Shown here piece by piece: positions 1-12,400 of a stretch of DNA of 64,000 nt. Made by a program: the position numbers and the translations under genes. This DNA is from Henricia sp. BOLD:AAB3569 (Eukaryota > Echinodermata > Asteroidea > Spinulosida > Echinasteridae): positions 682,001 to 746,000 of the forward strand of contig JBBELK010000387.1 of assembly GCA_037783545.1 (NCBI GenBank), read 5' to 3'. The notes beneath the pieces were generated by a model. That model saw nothing but the letters and a program-made list of their open reading frames with translations, was not told where the DNA came from and made no database searches. Every line of letters begins with the position of its first letter. Within the stretch, counting starts at the first letter, position 1.

Positions 1-145
1 AATTGCTTAATCGTAACAAATGACACATCATGTAAAGAGGAATAATGGGGCTTTCCAATGATACCAAATTAAAGGAAAACAAGAGAGAAATCGACGTTCA
101 AACATGAGTTTCCAAACTTTTTTTGAGGAGTTTATATAAATTTAA
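1..145. mobile_element. Foldback element F1, partial copy at the window edge
   Basis: Matches the right arm of the 496-bp foldback at 15450-15945 (gacacatcat, aaagaggaataa, ttttttgaggagttt). Its left part lies outside the window. Confidence 0.75.
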
Positions 146-425
146 TACTGGGGGTGAACAAAGATAATAAAACATGTACTGAAAAAGACAAATTTACTGA
201 AATTGTTGATGTTTTCTTTAAAGACTTTAATATGGTTTTAATTTTCAATCAAACTCACAATTTGTGTCAATTTTGTACCACTTTTTAGCTGTCACTTTTC
301 TAGGTATTATTAAAGCTTCACCAGAGAATTTAGTCCCATTTGGCCTCAAACCAAATTTATTTGACTGATTTTTATTTTTACCCGTCACCCTCTGCCGCCC
401 TCGTGGGGAAATCTTTTTTAAACAG

Positions 426-488
426 ATGAACAATCGGCTCCGGAATCGGCACCCAAGAAGGACGAAACGGCCCCTAAAAACGACGAAG
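426..488 (+). CDS. Exon 1: PEVK-like linker
   Basis: A 63-nt exon with phase 1 at both ends, acceptor aaacag and donor gtgacc. Its 20 or so residues are only Asp, Glu, Gln, Ser, Ala, Pro, Lys, Thr and Asn, with two Ser/Thr-Ala-Pro-Lys motifs (SAPKK, TAPKN), as in unstructured elastic linkers of titin and twitchin. It lies 3.2 kb upstream of the next exon. Because it is short and symmetric it could be a cassette exon. Composition, phase and splice sites are the only evidence, so a chance match is possible. Confidence 0.65.
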
Positions 489-3400
489 GTGACCCAAAAA
501 TTTCCCTGTGGTGTGACTGAACCTCGACGTTTTCCTTTTCATATTTTTAATCCCCGTTGTGCTGTGCCGATTTTTTCCCCCCTACCTCACTTGTCAATGA
601 CCCCGTTCGCATTAAGAAAATCGCTTTGTTCGACGAAGATTTGACGAAGAGATATTCTGACATAGATATTTTCTGACAGAGATTTTCTGACAGAGAGATT
701 TTCTGACGAAGAGATTTTCTGACGAAGAGATTTTCTGTCGAAGAGATTTTCTGACGAAAATATTTTCTGACGAAGAGATTTTCTGACGAAGATTAGAATC
801 GCTTCATTCGATGAAGCAAAATCGCTTCATTCAACTCGTGCCAACATGTTTGTGTCCGTGGGCAAGACACTTAATCTCAATAGACCTGAAACGTAATGAC
901 GTCACGCAATGTTTACCGCGGTGCATTATGGGTGAAAAGTGGGGACGAAATCTCTGCATCTCTAGTTTGCGTGCGTTGCATGCATAGCGCCTAGCGTATT
1001 ATGTGAACTTTGTGAACTTTACTAACCGCTTCGCTGGCAAAAAAACAAAGATCGTAAATTTCTAAAATGGTTCGTGTCAACTTAGTTGTGCCTGCGTGAG
1101 TTTTAAGCCCACGACGGACGGAACTATGGTTTTGACTTTTAAGGCCGCAAAAGGCGGTGAAAATGGCCTTGCAATAATTGTGCAAACTAGCGATGCAGAG
1201 ATTTCGTCCCCACATTTCACCCAAAATGCACCGCTGTAAACATTGCGTGACGTAATTATGTCATAGGTCTATTGCCTCATCAACCTGAGTGATATCTTGG
1301 GAATGATCCAATCTAACTGCTGATAGGGTTGTACGCCTTGGCCAGGCAGCCACCTAGTTGAAGTGAAATGGTTCTGGTGATTCCCTGATGGCAGCGATAA
1401 TAATGGCAACAGCGCCAGGAGCACCCCCGTGGGGCGGACATGTGCGCTATATAAGTATCCACCATTATTATTATAAATGTGAACGCATTTTTCGTTCGCC
1501 GAAGTGATTTAACACGTACCGAGATGGGGGTGTCGCACAGCTTCATCCGATCTTCGTTAGCGGTTGTCTAACGTGAACGGTACCGCTCTTTGTTCGATCT
1601 TCGTTAAGTGAGATGTAAACGCACTCTTAATTAACGAACGATGATTAACTAATCTTCGTCGGACGAAGCGATGTTTTTAATGAGAACGGGGTCTTACACA
1701 CATTGTAGTTTCACCTTTTCGCTGAAAATCTACATTTGTTCCATATTTAAGTCTTTCCAAGGTAAAGGGGTATTTTGGCAACACAGACCATATTTTCCAG
1801 AAAATACCTTTGTCTGGTCTCAAAATAAAAGAAATAAGTTTCAGTTGTTCTGAAGAGATAACTTAGGCCCAAAAAGGGTTACAAATAGTGTGACAACATG
1901 CCTTTCTAAAACCCCTGTGTACAAATGTCCAATATACGCTCGTAACCGCGACGGCCTAAAATGTAACACAAGTGTCCGTCCAGTTTACGAGCGAATATTG
2001 GAAATTTGTACACAGGATTTTTAGAAAGGCATGTTGTCACACTATTTGTAACCCTTTTTGGGCCTAAGTTATCTCTTCAGAACAACTTAAACTTATTTCT
2101 TTTATTTTGAGACCAGACAAAGGTATTTACTCGAAAATATGGTCTGTGTTGCCAAAATGCCCCCTTTACTGTGGAAAGACTCATTTACACATCATCCCAC
2201 AAATCTTTTGTACACTAGTATAACCTCCGGAGTTCCTACTCCAAACAGTAGATCCTAAAGTCGTGGTATTTTTTAGCGTTTTTCCGTTCCCTTTTTTGTT
2301 TGCCAAAATGTATCCCTTCTGACCATTTTTAAAATCACTTTTAATTAGCGTCTTAATACACTTCACGTAATTCACCATATTTTGCAGTGTGGCGCTCGGA
2401 CTCGAGAGGGCGTGAGTCACGTCACAGCAAATTTTCCATAATTGACGGCGTGTTGGAGTCGGGGAAACAAGTGCTCAATCCCGACGTCATCCATGCAATG
2501 CTGCACGGTTGACGTTATTATCCCTTTTAAAATTTTAAAATATGGCACGGCGCATAGCCGCATTGGCTGCAAAGTTTATCGTCAAAATTAACTGTGTTGC
2601 TGACGACGGACGTTGAAAACAAGTGCCCCGGATTCCTATAAGGGTTTATGCATCAGGCAATGCATAGGTAGCATTTGTTATAAATATGACGATAATTCCA
2701 AAGGAGTGGTTTCTCTCCCTTTAACTGTTGTAGTGCTTGCATGTTAACCCAATTTTAGCCACCTAGCACTGAGATTTTTTGACGACGACATTTTAAACCG
2801 CAAAACTGAGTTTTCCGACTTGGCTGGGGTTGACCGAAAATGGTCTATCTGAGGTTGCAGTGTTGTATCCCGACTTTCTTTAAAGGCCCTATGTATCATT
2901 TGCAAGATAAAACTTTTTACAGATTCGTGGAATATTAAAGAGTGTAACATATCTAAGGAAGAATGTTGGTAAACTAGCCTGAAGAAATTTTTAGCTACTT
3001 AGATGCATCGATGCTTCAGAAAACCTTGAAAATATATATATGGATTTTGCGTACAAGTGAATAGTAAAAAAGTCCTGTGCACGGGACTTTTTTAGAAAAC
3101 CACCTTCGGTTGTCAATTTCCAGCATGAAATACCATTTTCGACGGAAATAAATTCATGTGGTGTTTGTTACCATTGCTATCAACACTTTGAGTAATGTTT
3201 TTCTTGTCAACTCATGAAAAACAAAATTGGGTCATTGCAAATGATACAATGAGCCTTTACCAAATGATGCGCAAGTTTTTACAATGCACAACAACAACAA
3301 CAACAACAACAAAAACAACAGCAGTAAACAACCCAAATGTTGTGGACATTTGCATGCTTTTCTGGGCCCTCGGTTAAGAAACATCACGGCGATGACTCAG

Positions 3401-6400
3401 ACCGTAAGTTTGTCTTAAATTAAATCAAAAACGGTTGCCTTAAATTCTGAAATTTAGGTTTTTTTTATGGCTTTTAAATCATACCCTCTTCGACAAAGCT
3501 GATAATACTTGTTCAATAAAATTTGTCAGGGCTTGTTTACATGATGTGAAATTTTGGTTTAAATCCGTTGGAAAATGACAAAGTTATTTAGGAAAAACGG
3601 TAGGACTTTTTTTGTACACACAGTACTAACTCAATATTGAGTGATTATATTCAGCCGCTCTTTATATACAAATTAGCAAGTTACTCTGTTTCTTATTGGT
3701 CAGGGTTCAAACGAACGGGCCAATCAGTGAAGCCACCTGAGACTAAACCGACGTCTCACCCACCGGCCGTTAAAATGAAGGACGACGGGGGACCACCGTC
3801 ATTCATTGAATCGCCATGTAAAGTCCAGGTTGTGGAAGGTAAGCGAGTCTCTAAGCGAGTCTGTAAGCAGATTTGTAAGCTGGTCAGATAGCAGGTCTAT
3901 AAGCGAGTTTCTCTAGAAAACAGGATCAGTGATCGATTTCACAAAAGTTAAGACGGGTTCATTGCGTCCTAATTCCCATAGATAAGAATTCCCCAAGATA
4001 AGAAAAGTGACCCTTCCTAAGACGCGTCTTAGTGCTTTGTTAAATCGGTCCCTGGTCATGTATTTAAATCAAGCAACAGGTCTCGCCAGTTATTACAAAT
4101 TATCAACTAGCCACTGAGACCTGGGTATTAATTTCATAAAAGTTAAGATGAGTTCAATGCTCCTTACCAACATCCCAAGATAAGAAGAGTGACCCTTCCT
4201 AAGACGCGTCTTGGCACTTTGTGAAATCAGCCCCTGGTCATGTATTTAAATCAAGTAACGGGTCTCGCCGGTTAGTACAATTTATCAACTAGCCACTGAG
4301 ACCTGGGATCGATTCACAGAAGTTAAGACGAGTTCAATGCGTCCTAATTCCCATACCAACGTCCCAAGATAAGAAGTTACCCTTCTACCAACCATTGCTA
4401 TCAACACTTTTAGTCCGTATTTTTTTTGCCAACTTGTGAAATACATTTTTGGGTAACTTAAAAATGATGTATATTTTCGGGCTTTAACTTATTATTTTTG
4501 ACCTTTGACTTTTGACCCACAGGTCAATCAGTGAAGTTTGAAGCGATCGTTGAGGGCAAACCCAGGCCAGAGATTACTTGGTACAAGGGCCCCAACGCGA
4601 TCACAGACGGCTTCAAAGATCGCTACAATGTAAGCTAAAATCCTCCGTCAGATAACAAAATTTAAAAATGCTTAAATCAGGATTCGAACTCAAGACCTCT
4701 GGTTTGCATTGCCAGTTCTCTACCCTGAGCTATCCAGCCCTATGTTGATTTGAACCCCAGACCTCTGGTTTGCCATACCAGTGCTCTACCAACTGAGCCA
4801 TCCAGCCCTATCTTGATCTGAACCCAAGACCTCTGGTTTTCCATACCAGTGATCTACCAACTGAACTATCCAGCCCTGTGTTGATTTGAACCCCATACCT
4901 CTGGTTTGCCATACCAGTGCTCTACCAACTGAGCTATCCAGCCATGTGTTGATTTGAACCTGAGACCTCTGGTTTGCCATACCAGTGCTCTACCAACTGA
5001 GCTATCCAGCCCTATGTTGATTTGAACCCGAGACCTCTGGTTTGCCATACCAGTGCTCTACCAACTGAGCTATCCAGCCCTATGTTGATCTGAACCCGAG
5101 ACCTCTGGTTTGCCATACCAGTGCTCCACCAACTATCTAACCCTAGCTGTGTTGATTTGAACCTGAGACCTCTGGTTTGCCACAATCACTGCACTGTTTT
5201 ATGTAACCGGATAAATTAGTTTACGAAAAATCTGTGCTTTTTGACAACTTCCTTGAAAATATACAGATTGGGAGCGCAAAATTTCAGAATGGTAAAAAGA
5301 AAAATATGACAAATGATATGGTATCAAAAATGTGATCTGACAACGCTCCTTTAAAGGCAGTATACATGATTGGTAATCTCATAAATCAGAAATGTTCACA
5401 GATTTGCGCCTAACTTACACAATATAAACATGATGACCGTAGAAAACTTCCCCTGAAATGGTTTTGTCTGAAGTGCTATAGTCTTTGAGAAATGAGTAAA
5501 ACAATTAGTTTTCGTCTCATGAGACGGAAATTCAATTCGCCCCCAAACCACTTCGCCCAAGTGCCATTTCGCCCCCAAACCACTTCGCCCTAGTGCCATT
5601 TCGCCCTAAATCACTTCGTCCAAACACTACATCTCCCAAATGCCACTTCGCCACAAAACCACTTTGTGCACAGGCCGTGGTTCAGGGCGAAATGGTTCAG
5701 GGCGAAATGGTTTTGGGGCGAAATGACTGCAAACCCTTTTTTGACTGTTTTTTCTAAAGTTAGACGAAGTACGGAGCTGGTTTTTGCTCAGGTTGGTTTT
5801 AATCATGCATATCTTCAATCACACATGGGGATAAAACTATTTATAACAGTTTACCAATCATGTATACTATCTTTAAGTCCCAATCCCAATTTTTAGTTTG
5901 TTTTACGCCTGGAATTTCATAAAAACCTCTCTAAGTGCTATTGTCTTATCCTTTTTTGTCAAATCCCAGGTGAAGTACTTTGAACAGCGAGATATCCACG
6001 TTTTGGAAGTGAAGAAAACGGAAATGTCCGACACCGGAAAATTCAGCTGTAACGTGGAGAACCCCCACGGCAAAGATGAACGCGTCTTTTCTCTCATGGT
6101 CACAAGTAAGTGTCAATCACAAAAACTTGTGCATTTTCATTCCAAAACACCTACAAGAGTTAGAGAAATCACTTCGTTCGACAAAGATTTGACAATGATT
6201 CGATGAAAAAATTTCCCGATGCCTCTTCATTCGATAAAGCAAACAGCTTCACTCGCCGAAGAGATCGCTTCTTTCTTGGATGAGAGAAAAATCATATTGT
6301 CTTCATCATAAACCCTCAAAGGAATCCGGGACACTTGTTTTACACTTTGGCAACACAATTAATTTTGATGATAAACGTTTCAGCCAATGCAGCTAAGTGC

Positions 6401-9400
6401 CGTGCCAAATTTAAAATTTTGAAAGTCGTATATATACTCAGGTTTTCCCCTATGACCTCTGACACACCAGCTGAGCTATGAGGCACAGGTCCTGGCGGAA
6501 ACTTGAGGGAGTATACCACTGTGCCTCATAGCTCAGCTGGTAGAGCATCTGCCCGGTGTGTCAGAGGTCTTGGGGGAAACCTGAGGGAGTATACCACTGC
6601 CTTATAGCTCAGCTGGTAGAGCGTCTGCCTGGTGTGTCAGAGGTCTTGAGGGAAACCTGAGGGAGTATACCACTGTGCCTCATAGCTCAGCTAGTAGAGC
6701 ATCTGCCTGGTGTGTCAGAGGTCTTGGGGAAACCTGAGGGGGTATACCACTGTGCCTTATAGCTCAGCTGGTAGAGCGTCTGCCTGGTGTGTCAGAGGTC
6801 TTGAGGGAAACCTGAGGGAGTATACCACTGTGCCTCATAGCTCAGCTGGTAGAGCATCTGCCTGGTGTCAGAGGTCTTGAGGGAAACCTTAGGGAGTATA
6901 CCACTGTGCCTTATAGCTCAGCTGGTAGAGCATGTGCCCGGTGTGTCAGAGGTCTTGGGGGAAACCTGAGGGGGTATATCACTGTGCCTCATAGCTCAGC
7001 TGGTAGAGCATCTCCCCGGTGTGTCAGAGGTCTTGGGGAAAACATGAGGAGTATACTACTGTGCCTCATAGCTCAGCTGGTAGAGCATCTGCCCGGTGTG
7101 TCAGAGGTCTTGAGGGAAACCTTAGGGAGTATACCACTGTGCCTTATAGCTCAGCTGGTAGAGCATGTGCCCGGTGTGTCAGAGGTCTTGGGGAAAACAT
7201 GAGGGAGTATACCACTGTGCCTCATAGCTCAGCTGGTAGAGCATCTGCCTGGTGTGTCAGAGGTCTTGGGGGAAACCTGAGGGGGTATATCACTGTGCCT
7301 CACAGCTCAGCTGGTAGAGCATCTGCCTGGTGTGTCGGAGGTCTTGGGGAAAACCTGAGGAGGTATATCACTGTGCCTCATAGCTCAGCTGGTAGAGCAT
7401 CTGCCTGGTGTGTCAGAGGTCTTGGGGAAACCTGAGGGAGTATACCACTGTGCCTCATAGCTCAGCTGGTAGAGCATATGCCCGGTGTGTCAGAGGTCTT
7501 GGGGAAAACCTGAGGGAGTATACTACTGTGCCTCATAGCTCAGCTGGTAGAGCATCTGCCCGGTGTGTCAGAGGTCTTGGGAAAACCTGAGGGGGTATAC
7601 AACTGTGCCTTATAGCTCAGCTGGTAGAGCATCTGCCCAGAGTGACAAAGGATTCGGGTTCGAATCCCGATGAGAACCATTTGACTTTTCTCTCATCCCA
7701 TGTTAGATAATTTCATTTTCATGATGATTATGCATCAAGCAAAATAATGTTTGTATTCATGTAATTTTCCATATTTATAAAACAAATTTGGTCAAAAATT
7801 ATAAAATAGAATGAATTTTCTTTATCAATTTGTTATCTATATTTCAAGAAAACAATAAAAACGTCTCAAAAACGGAAGTTTGCAAATTTTGTTCATGCCG
7901 ACATTAACCAACTTTGTTTTTCTCTTTCAACAGGTTTCACGAATATTTACTATTGTGAGGGCGCTGTTTCATATACGTTTAAATATCTCGGCCAATTTAT
8001 GCTCAGTTTTAGAGGTGGGAGGAAAACCCCTACGCAATTGTGTATAGGGGGGAGAAACCCACGGAATCAAGCAGGGACCCAATACACATACTGACCTGGA
8101 CAGGATTCGAACCAGGGCCAAAGAGGTGAAAGGCGAGGAAAGTACCACAGTACGCCTACCTAAATCCTCTTGCTCATTTTTAAAAGATTTGTGTGTTATT
8201 TGAAGCCAAAGCCAAATAATTCATAGCTATCGCAGAAATGAAACAGCGCCCTCTGTGTTGAATTAACCCGGCACATTTTGCACCTCTTTGCGTGACAATT
8301 TTGCGCACACGCACACATACACGTTTGATTGGCTAATCTATTAGTTGAAACTAGTGGAGTGATAAACACATTTTTGAGCTAAATTTGATGGTTACGGGAT
8401 GACTACAATTGCTTTAAACTAATCATTTTCAGAAATCGAAACATGTTAAATTATTTTCACAACTGACACATTGTGTCTTAAGGTACTCTCACAGATGTGA
8501 ACAAATCTTGGGCGCGAGCTTTAAGAATTGGTTTTCCGAGTTGGTTACGAGCTTTCTAATATGAGCTTACTGCAAATAAATCAGTTACGAGTGTGGTACG
8601 AGTTACCCGACTTTGGCATTTTGTGTGGGATTTGGCGCCAAACCATCTGGAATTTTACCGATTCTTGCAACTCGTGCGTGAACTCTTATAACTCATAGAA
8701 CACTAGTAGGACTCGTACCAAACTCATGTGATACAGTAGTGGCCTAAGAGTTGCACAAGAGTAGGAGTTGCTCATGAGTTGGCAACTTGTGGCCAAATTT
8801 TAAACATGTTTAAAATGTTCGCCACGAGTTGCGCGCTGCTACGCGAGATGTCAACGAGTTACAAGAATCATCCCGAATTGCCCCACGTGTTGTCCCGAGT
8901 TTCCTGAATTCACAACTCTTGAAGCTTGTGCTAACTCGCGCCCGAGATTCTTCCCGTGTGTGTGAGAGGTCCTTTATGTTATTGTGAAGTTTATTAATTA
9001 CCCCAAAAAGGAGATAGTTCCCCCTCCCCTTTGAGAGGCCAGTTGTATCATTTGCAATGATGCAAGATTGTACTTCATGAATTGAAGGAAAACCCTACTC
9101 AAATTGTTGATAGTTTCATATGCAAATGATACAATTGCCTTAATAAATGTCTTAATAAATAATAAATGTTTTTCCGGCCAGTTTTGCAAAATTGTCATTC
9201 GGTTTTGAAGATCACTCATTTGAACAGACGTCCTCGAACTCAACTGAATTCAATTTCACTAAAAGGCATTCTTTTTCATTGTGTATTCACAAACAGATGG
9301 CCAAATCCGCGACTTGTTCATTTGATACACGAAAATACTCTCTTCAGCAAAATTTGGGAATACAATTTCGTGTATAAGCTGTCAGAAAATGACTCGGTTA

Positions 9401-12400
9401 AAGAAAGGAATCTGAGAAATAATCCGTCTTTTTTCAAATTTATTATTTACAAAACTTTTTACACAATTTTTATATTTTTTTACCAGTACATGTAGTTAAA
9501 TTCAAAAACTGTACAATTTTTTTTTTTTTTTCTTACACAGTTCTTATATAGCGCATTTCAGATCCGACGGATCTATCAATGCGCTTTCTGCATTATTACC
9601 CTGGTCATTGGGCTCAGTAATATCATTCCTTAATCCTTCTCAGCTCCCTGGGGAGTATACAGCCCCGGCTGCCTATTAGGTGCTCAATGGCTAATCAAAC
9701 GCATCAACTTTCGCTACCCTCACAGGTACCCATTTTGCTCCTGGGTGGAGAGAAGCAATGCGTGACAAAGTACCTTGCTCAAGGGTACACGCACCATGGA
9801 TGGACAATTATGTTAGGTAGATTTCTACATAGTTATTAACCGGGGGTTTGCCTTGTATAAAAAAACAACAAAAAAACAGGCCAACAAGAAATTTTAAGAG
9901 CAATAACACTCAACTTTTTTTGTTGAAATCTCTTAGAATTCTACTAAAAACATACACTTCCCTCATCAACTCAAATTTGCATAACCACTTTATAAAATCC
10001 AGCACTAAAAAAGAAACAAGAAAACACAAAATTTTCACATGTAATTGCATGAATTAAAATCAGATAGAATGCTTGTTTCGTGAGAAAGAAATATGTGTCC
10101 GAAAAATAATCTCAAAATCTGTGCGAAATGGAACGAACATTTTAGCCAAAAAAAATTTAATTTTGCAAAATTGGCCGGGAAAACCTATACATAGATTTTA
10201 ATTTTTAAAAATTGATTTTGAGTTAACATCTTATTTATTAGCACACGTATTTCCTACAATGCACTTTAAATTTACCCTCAACTTTTTCACGTTTTCACTT
10301 TACCTTTTTTCACTTTTGCACCAATTTAAACAAGGACTCAGTTTTACTTGAGGGTTCTGGCATGCCTTAAAAATGCATTGGAAAAGGTTATTACTTTTCC
10401 TTGTTTGTAAAAAAAATATATTTGGGTAAAAAAAGTAAGAAACTACACTCAGAAGAAAAAAGAGTGATCAGCAAATTTGTAAATTTGTTGCTAAATTTAC
10501 TGAGTGAAATATATGTGCCTTTACGGTTTCCCCACAATTCACTGCGTGCGGTACGTGGCGCAGTGCATGATAGGATACAAATCTAGTATCTAGTTCGATC
10601 GAATGAGAATTGGCAGGTGACTGGAGTTATCGGGGCGCGGTACCCACGGTGCTAGTGACACACACTCACTCAGCTTCACGGATTACCGTGACAACAGGCT
10701 TTCGACAGTCATCTCAATGCATAGTTCCGAGATTGCCCAGTTAACCCTGCCCCTTAGATACTGTTGCTATGTGCTCACAAGCCAGTGTAAAAAAAATGGC
10801 GACACAACGTACAAAGCAACGGGACTCTGCATGGAAAGCACAGATTCATTGGAGAAAACTCAAAGGTATTTATGTTTTAGGGTCGACAGTTACCATAGCA
10901 CACACTGAGCGAAGGGCTAGTAATGCAGGGATGACATATATTCATAAAAATGCGCTTTCCTACCTTTGAACAGCGAATCGCCCGACATTGAAACCAAAAT
11001 TCACCCGGTCACTGGCGCATACAACATGTACAAACTGCTAGCTCTGTTGTGATTGGTCAGCGAGTCCGGCTTGATTGACAGGTCGGAACTATGCATTATT
11101 CCACCCCTAGACGCCGATATAATCCCGAAACAGACATACAGTAGGTTGTATCTGAGCTCTATATTACCAGCGAACATTTGTGTTAAAAACACAAATTCGC
11201 CGCGTTTTACGAGTTTAAAGCGGAAGAGAGCTCCACTGACCTGCCACTGACCATTCGATTCTACACGAGAATATTGAACGCTGAGGCAAAGTGTACTAGA
11301 TTTGTATCCCATCATGCACTGCGCCATGTACCGCGCGCATTGAATTGTGGGGGGGACTGTAAAGGCACGTATTCGGCAGTCGACACTAAAAAAGAAAAGA
11401 AATATAGAGCCAAAAAGAAAAAAAAGAAATTAGCTTGCCAGAACCCAACTTTTATGCACACTCACATTCAGATAAGCACCTAATAACTTACACAACATTT
11501 TAACTCGTGAAAAATGCCTTCAATTTGTGAATTTCTATAAAACTGAGTCCGTTAAATAAAACTTAAATCTTTCGCCAATGTTAAACAGAAAATCCAGAAC
11601 CAATGGAACCAGAGGAAACACAGGAAGAAGGTGTGATATTAGATTAAATAATCGTAATTTGTAAACGTTGATAATAGAAAATTAAAGTTTAATTGAATTT
11701 AAACGTTTTGCCATAGATACCGAGCAACAAAAGAAACGCAATTTTCAGTTTATTCAAAATTTGAATTTTTTTTTGTAATTAAGTTGACATTGAAATATTC
11801 ACATAACAGCTTCATTATGCATGACTGCATAAAGCTTCTGTGTACTTGAAAATTCCAACTCTCAGATCGACTGCTTTTTTCAATAAAAAAAATGGAAAAC
11901 ATTTTTTCGTTTCATTTATTGCTCAGTATAACTGTAGAAAATCCATAGGATCTTGGCAATTTATTAATTTTTTTAAATACTTGTATAATCCAATTACAAC
12001 CGTAGCTGTCTTGTATTTTGTTATTATGTGCGGCTAATCAGCCTTTTGCGTGTAATATTTGCATAATGACTGGCGTTCAAATTCTTGACTTTCAAATGGA
12101 GGTGCAGTTTTAAAAAGTCACATACTATGCTGTTGTTGCTACGTGGTGCACTCCATTGTCTAGCAATAAATTAAACAGACTAGTTGCTTTATGCCATTCT
12201 TTCCTACGGTGAACACTATTGACAGCGATTCATTTTCTCCCCCACCCCTCTTACAGAAAAACCAGAAACAGATGTGCTGGATTTTCGCCTGTTTTTACGT
12301 CACAGGTATTTTTAATCTATAGTTATCATGGTTACCATGTACTAAATTTAACCATAATTCTCCTCTCTCAAATGACGTCACTTCCAGCAGATTGACACGT

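Noticed and set aside
3379-3402. Small exon before gtaagt at 3403
   Set aside because: Good donor, but the only acceptor gives the wrong phase for the phase-1 chain, or a stop.
4676-5190. Cluster of functional tRNA-Ala genes
   Set aside because: Unit length is 68 bp and the acceptor and T stems do not pair; regular head-to-tail spacing without separate flanks indicates a satellite.
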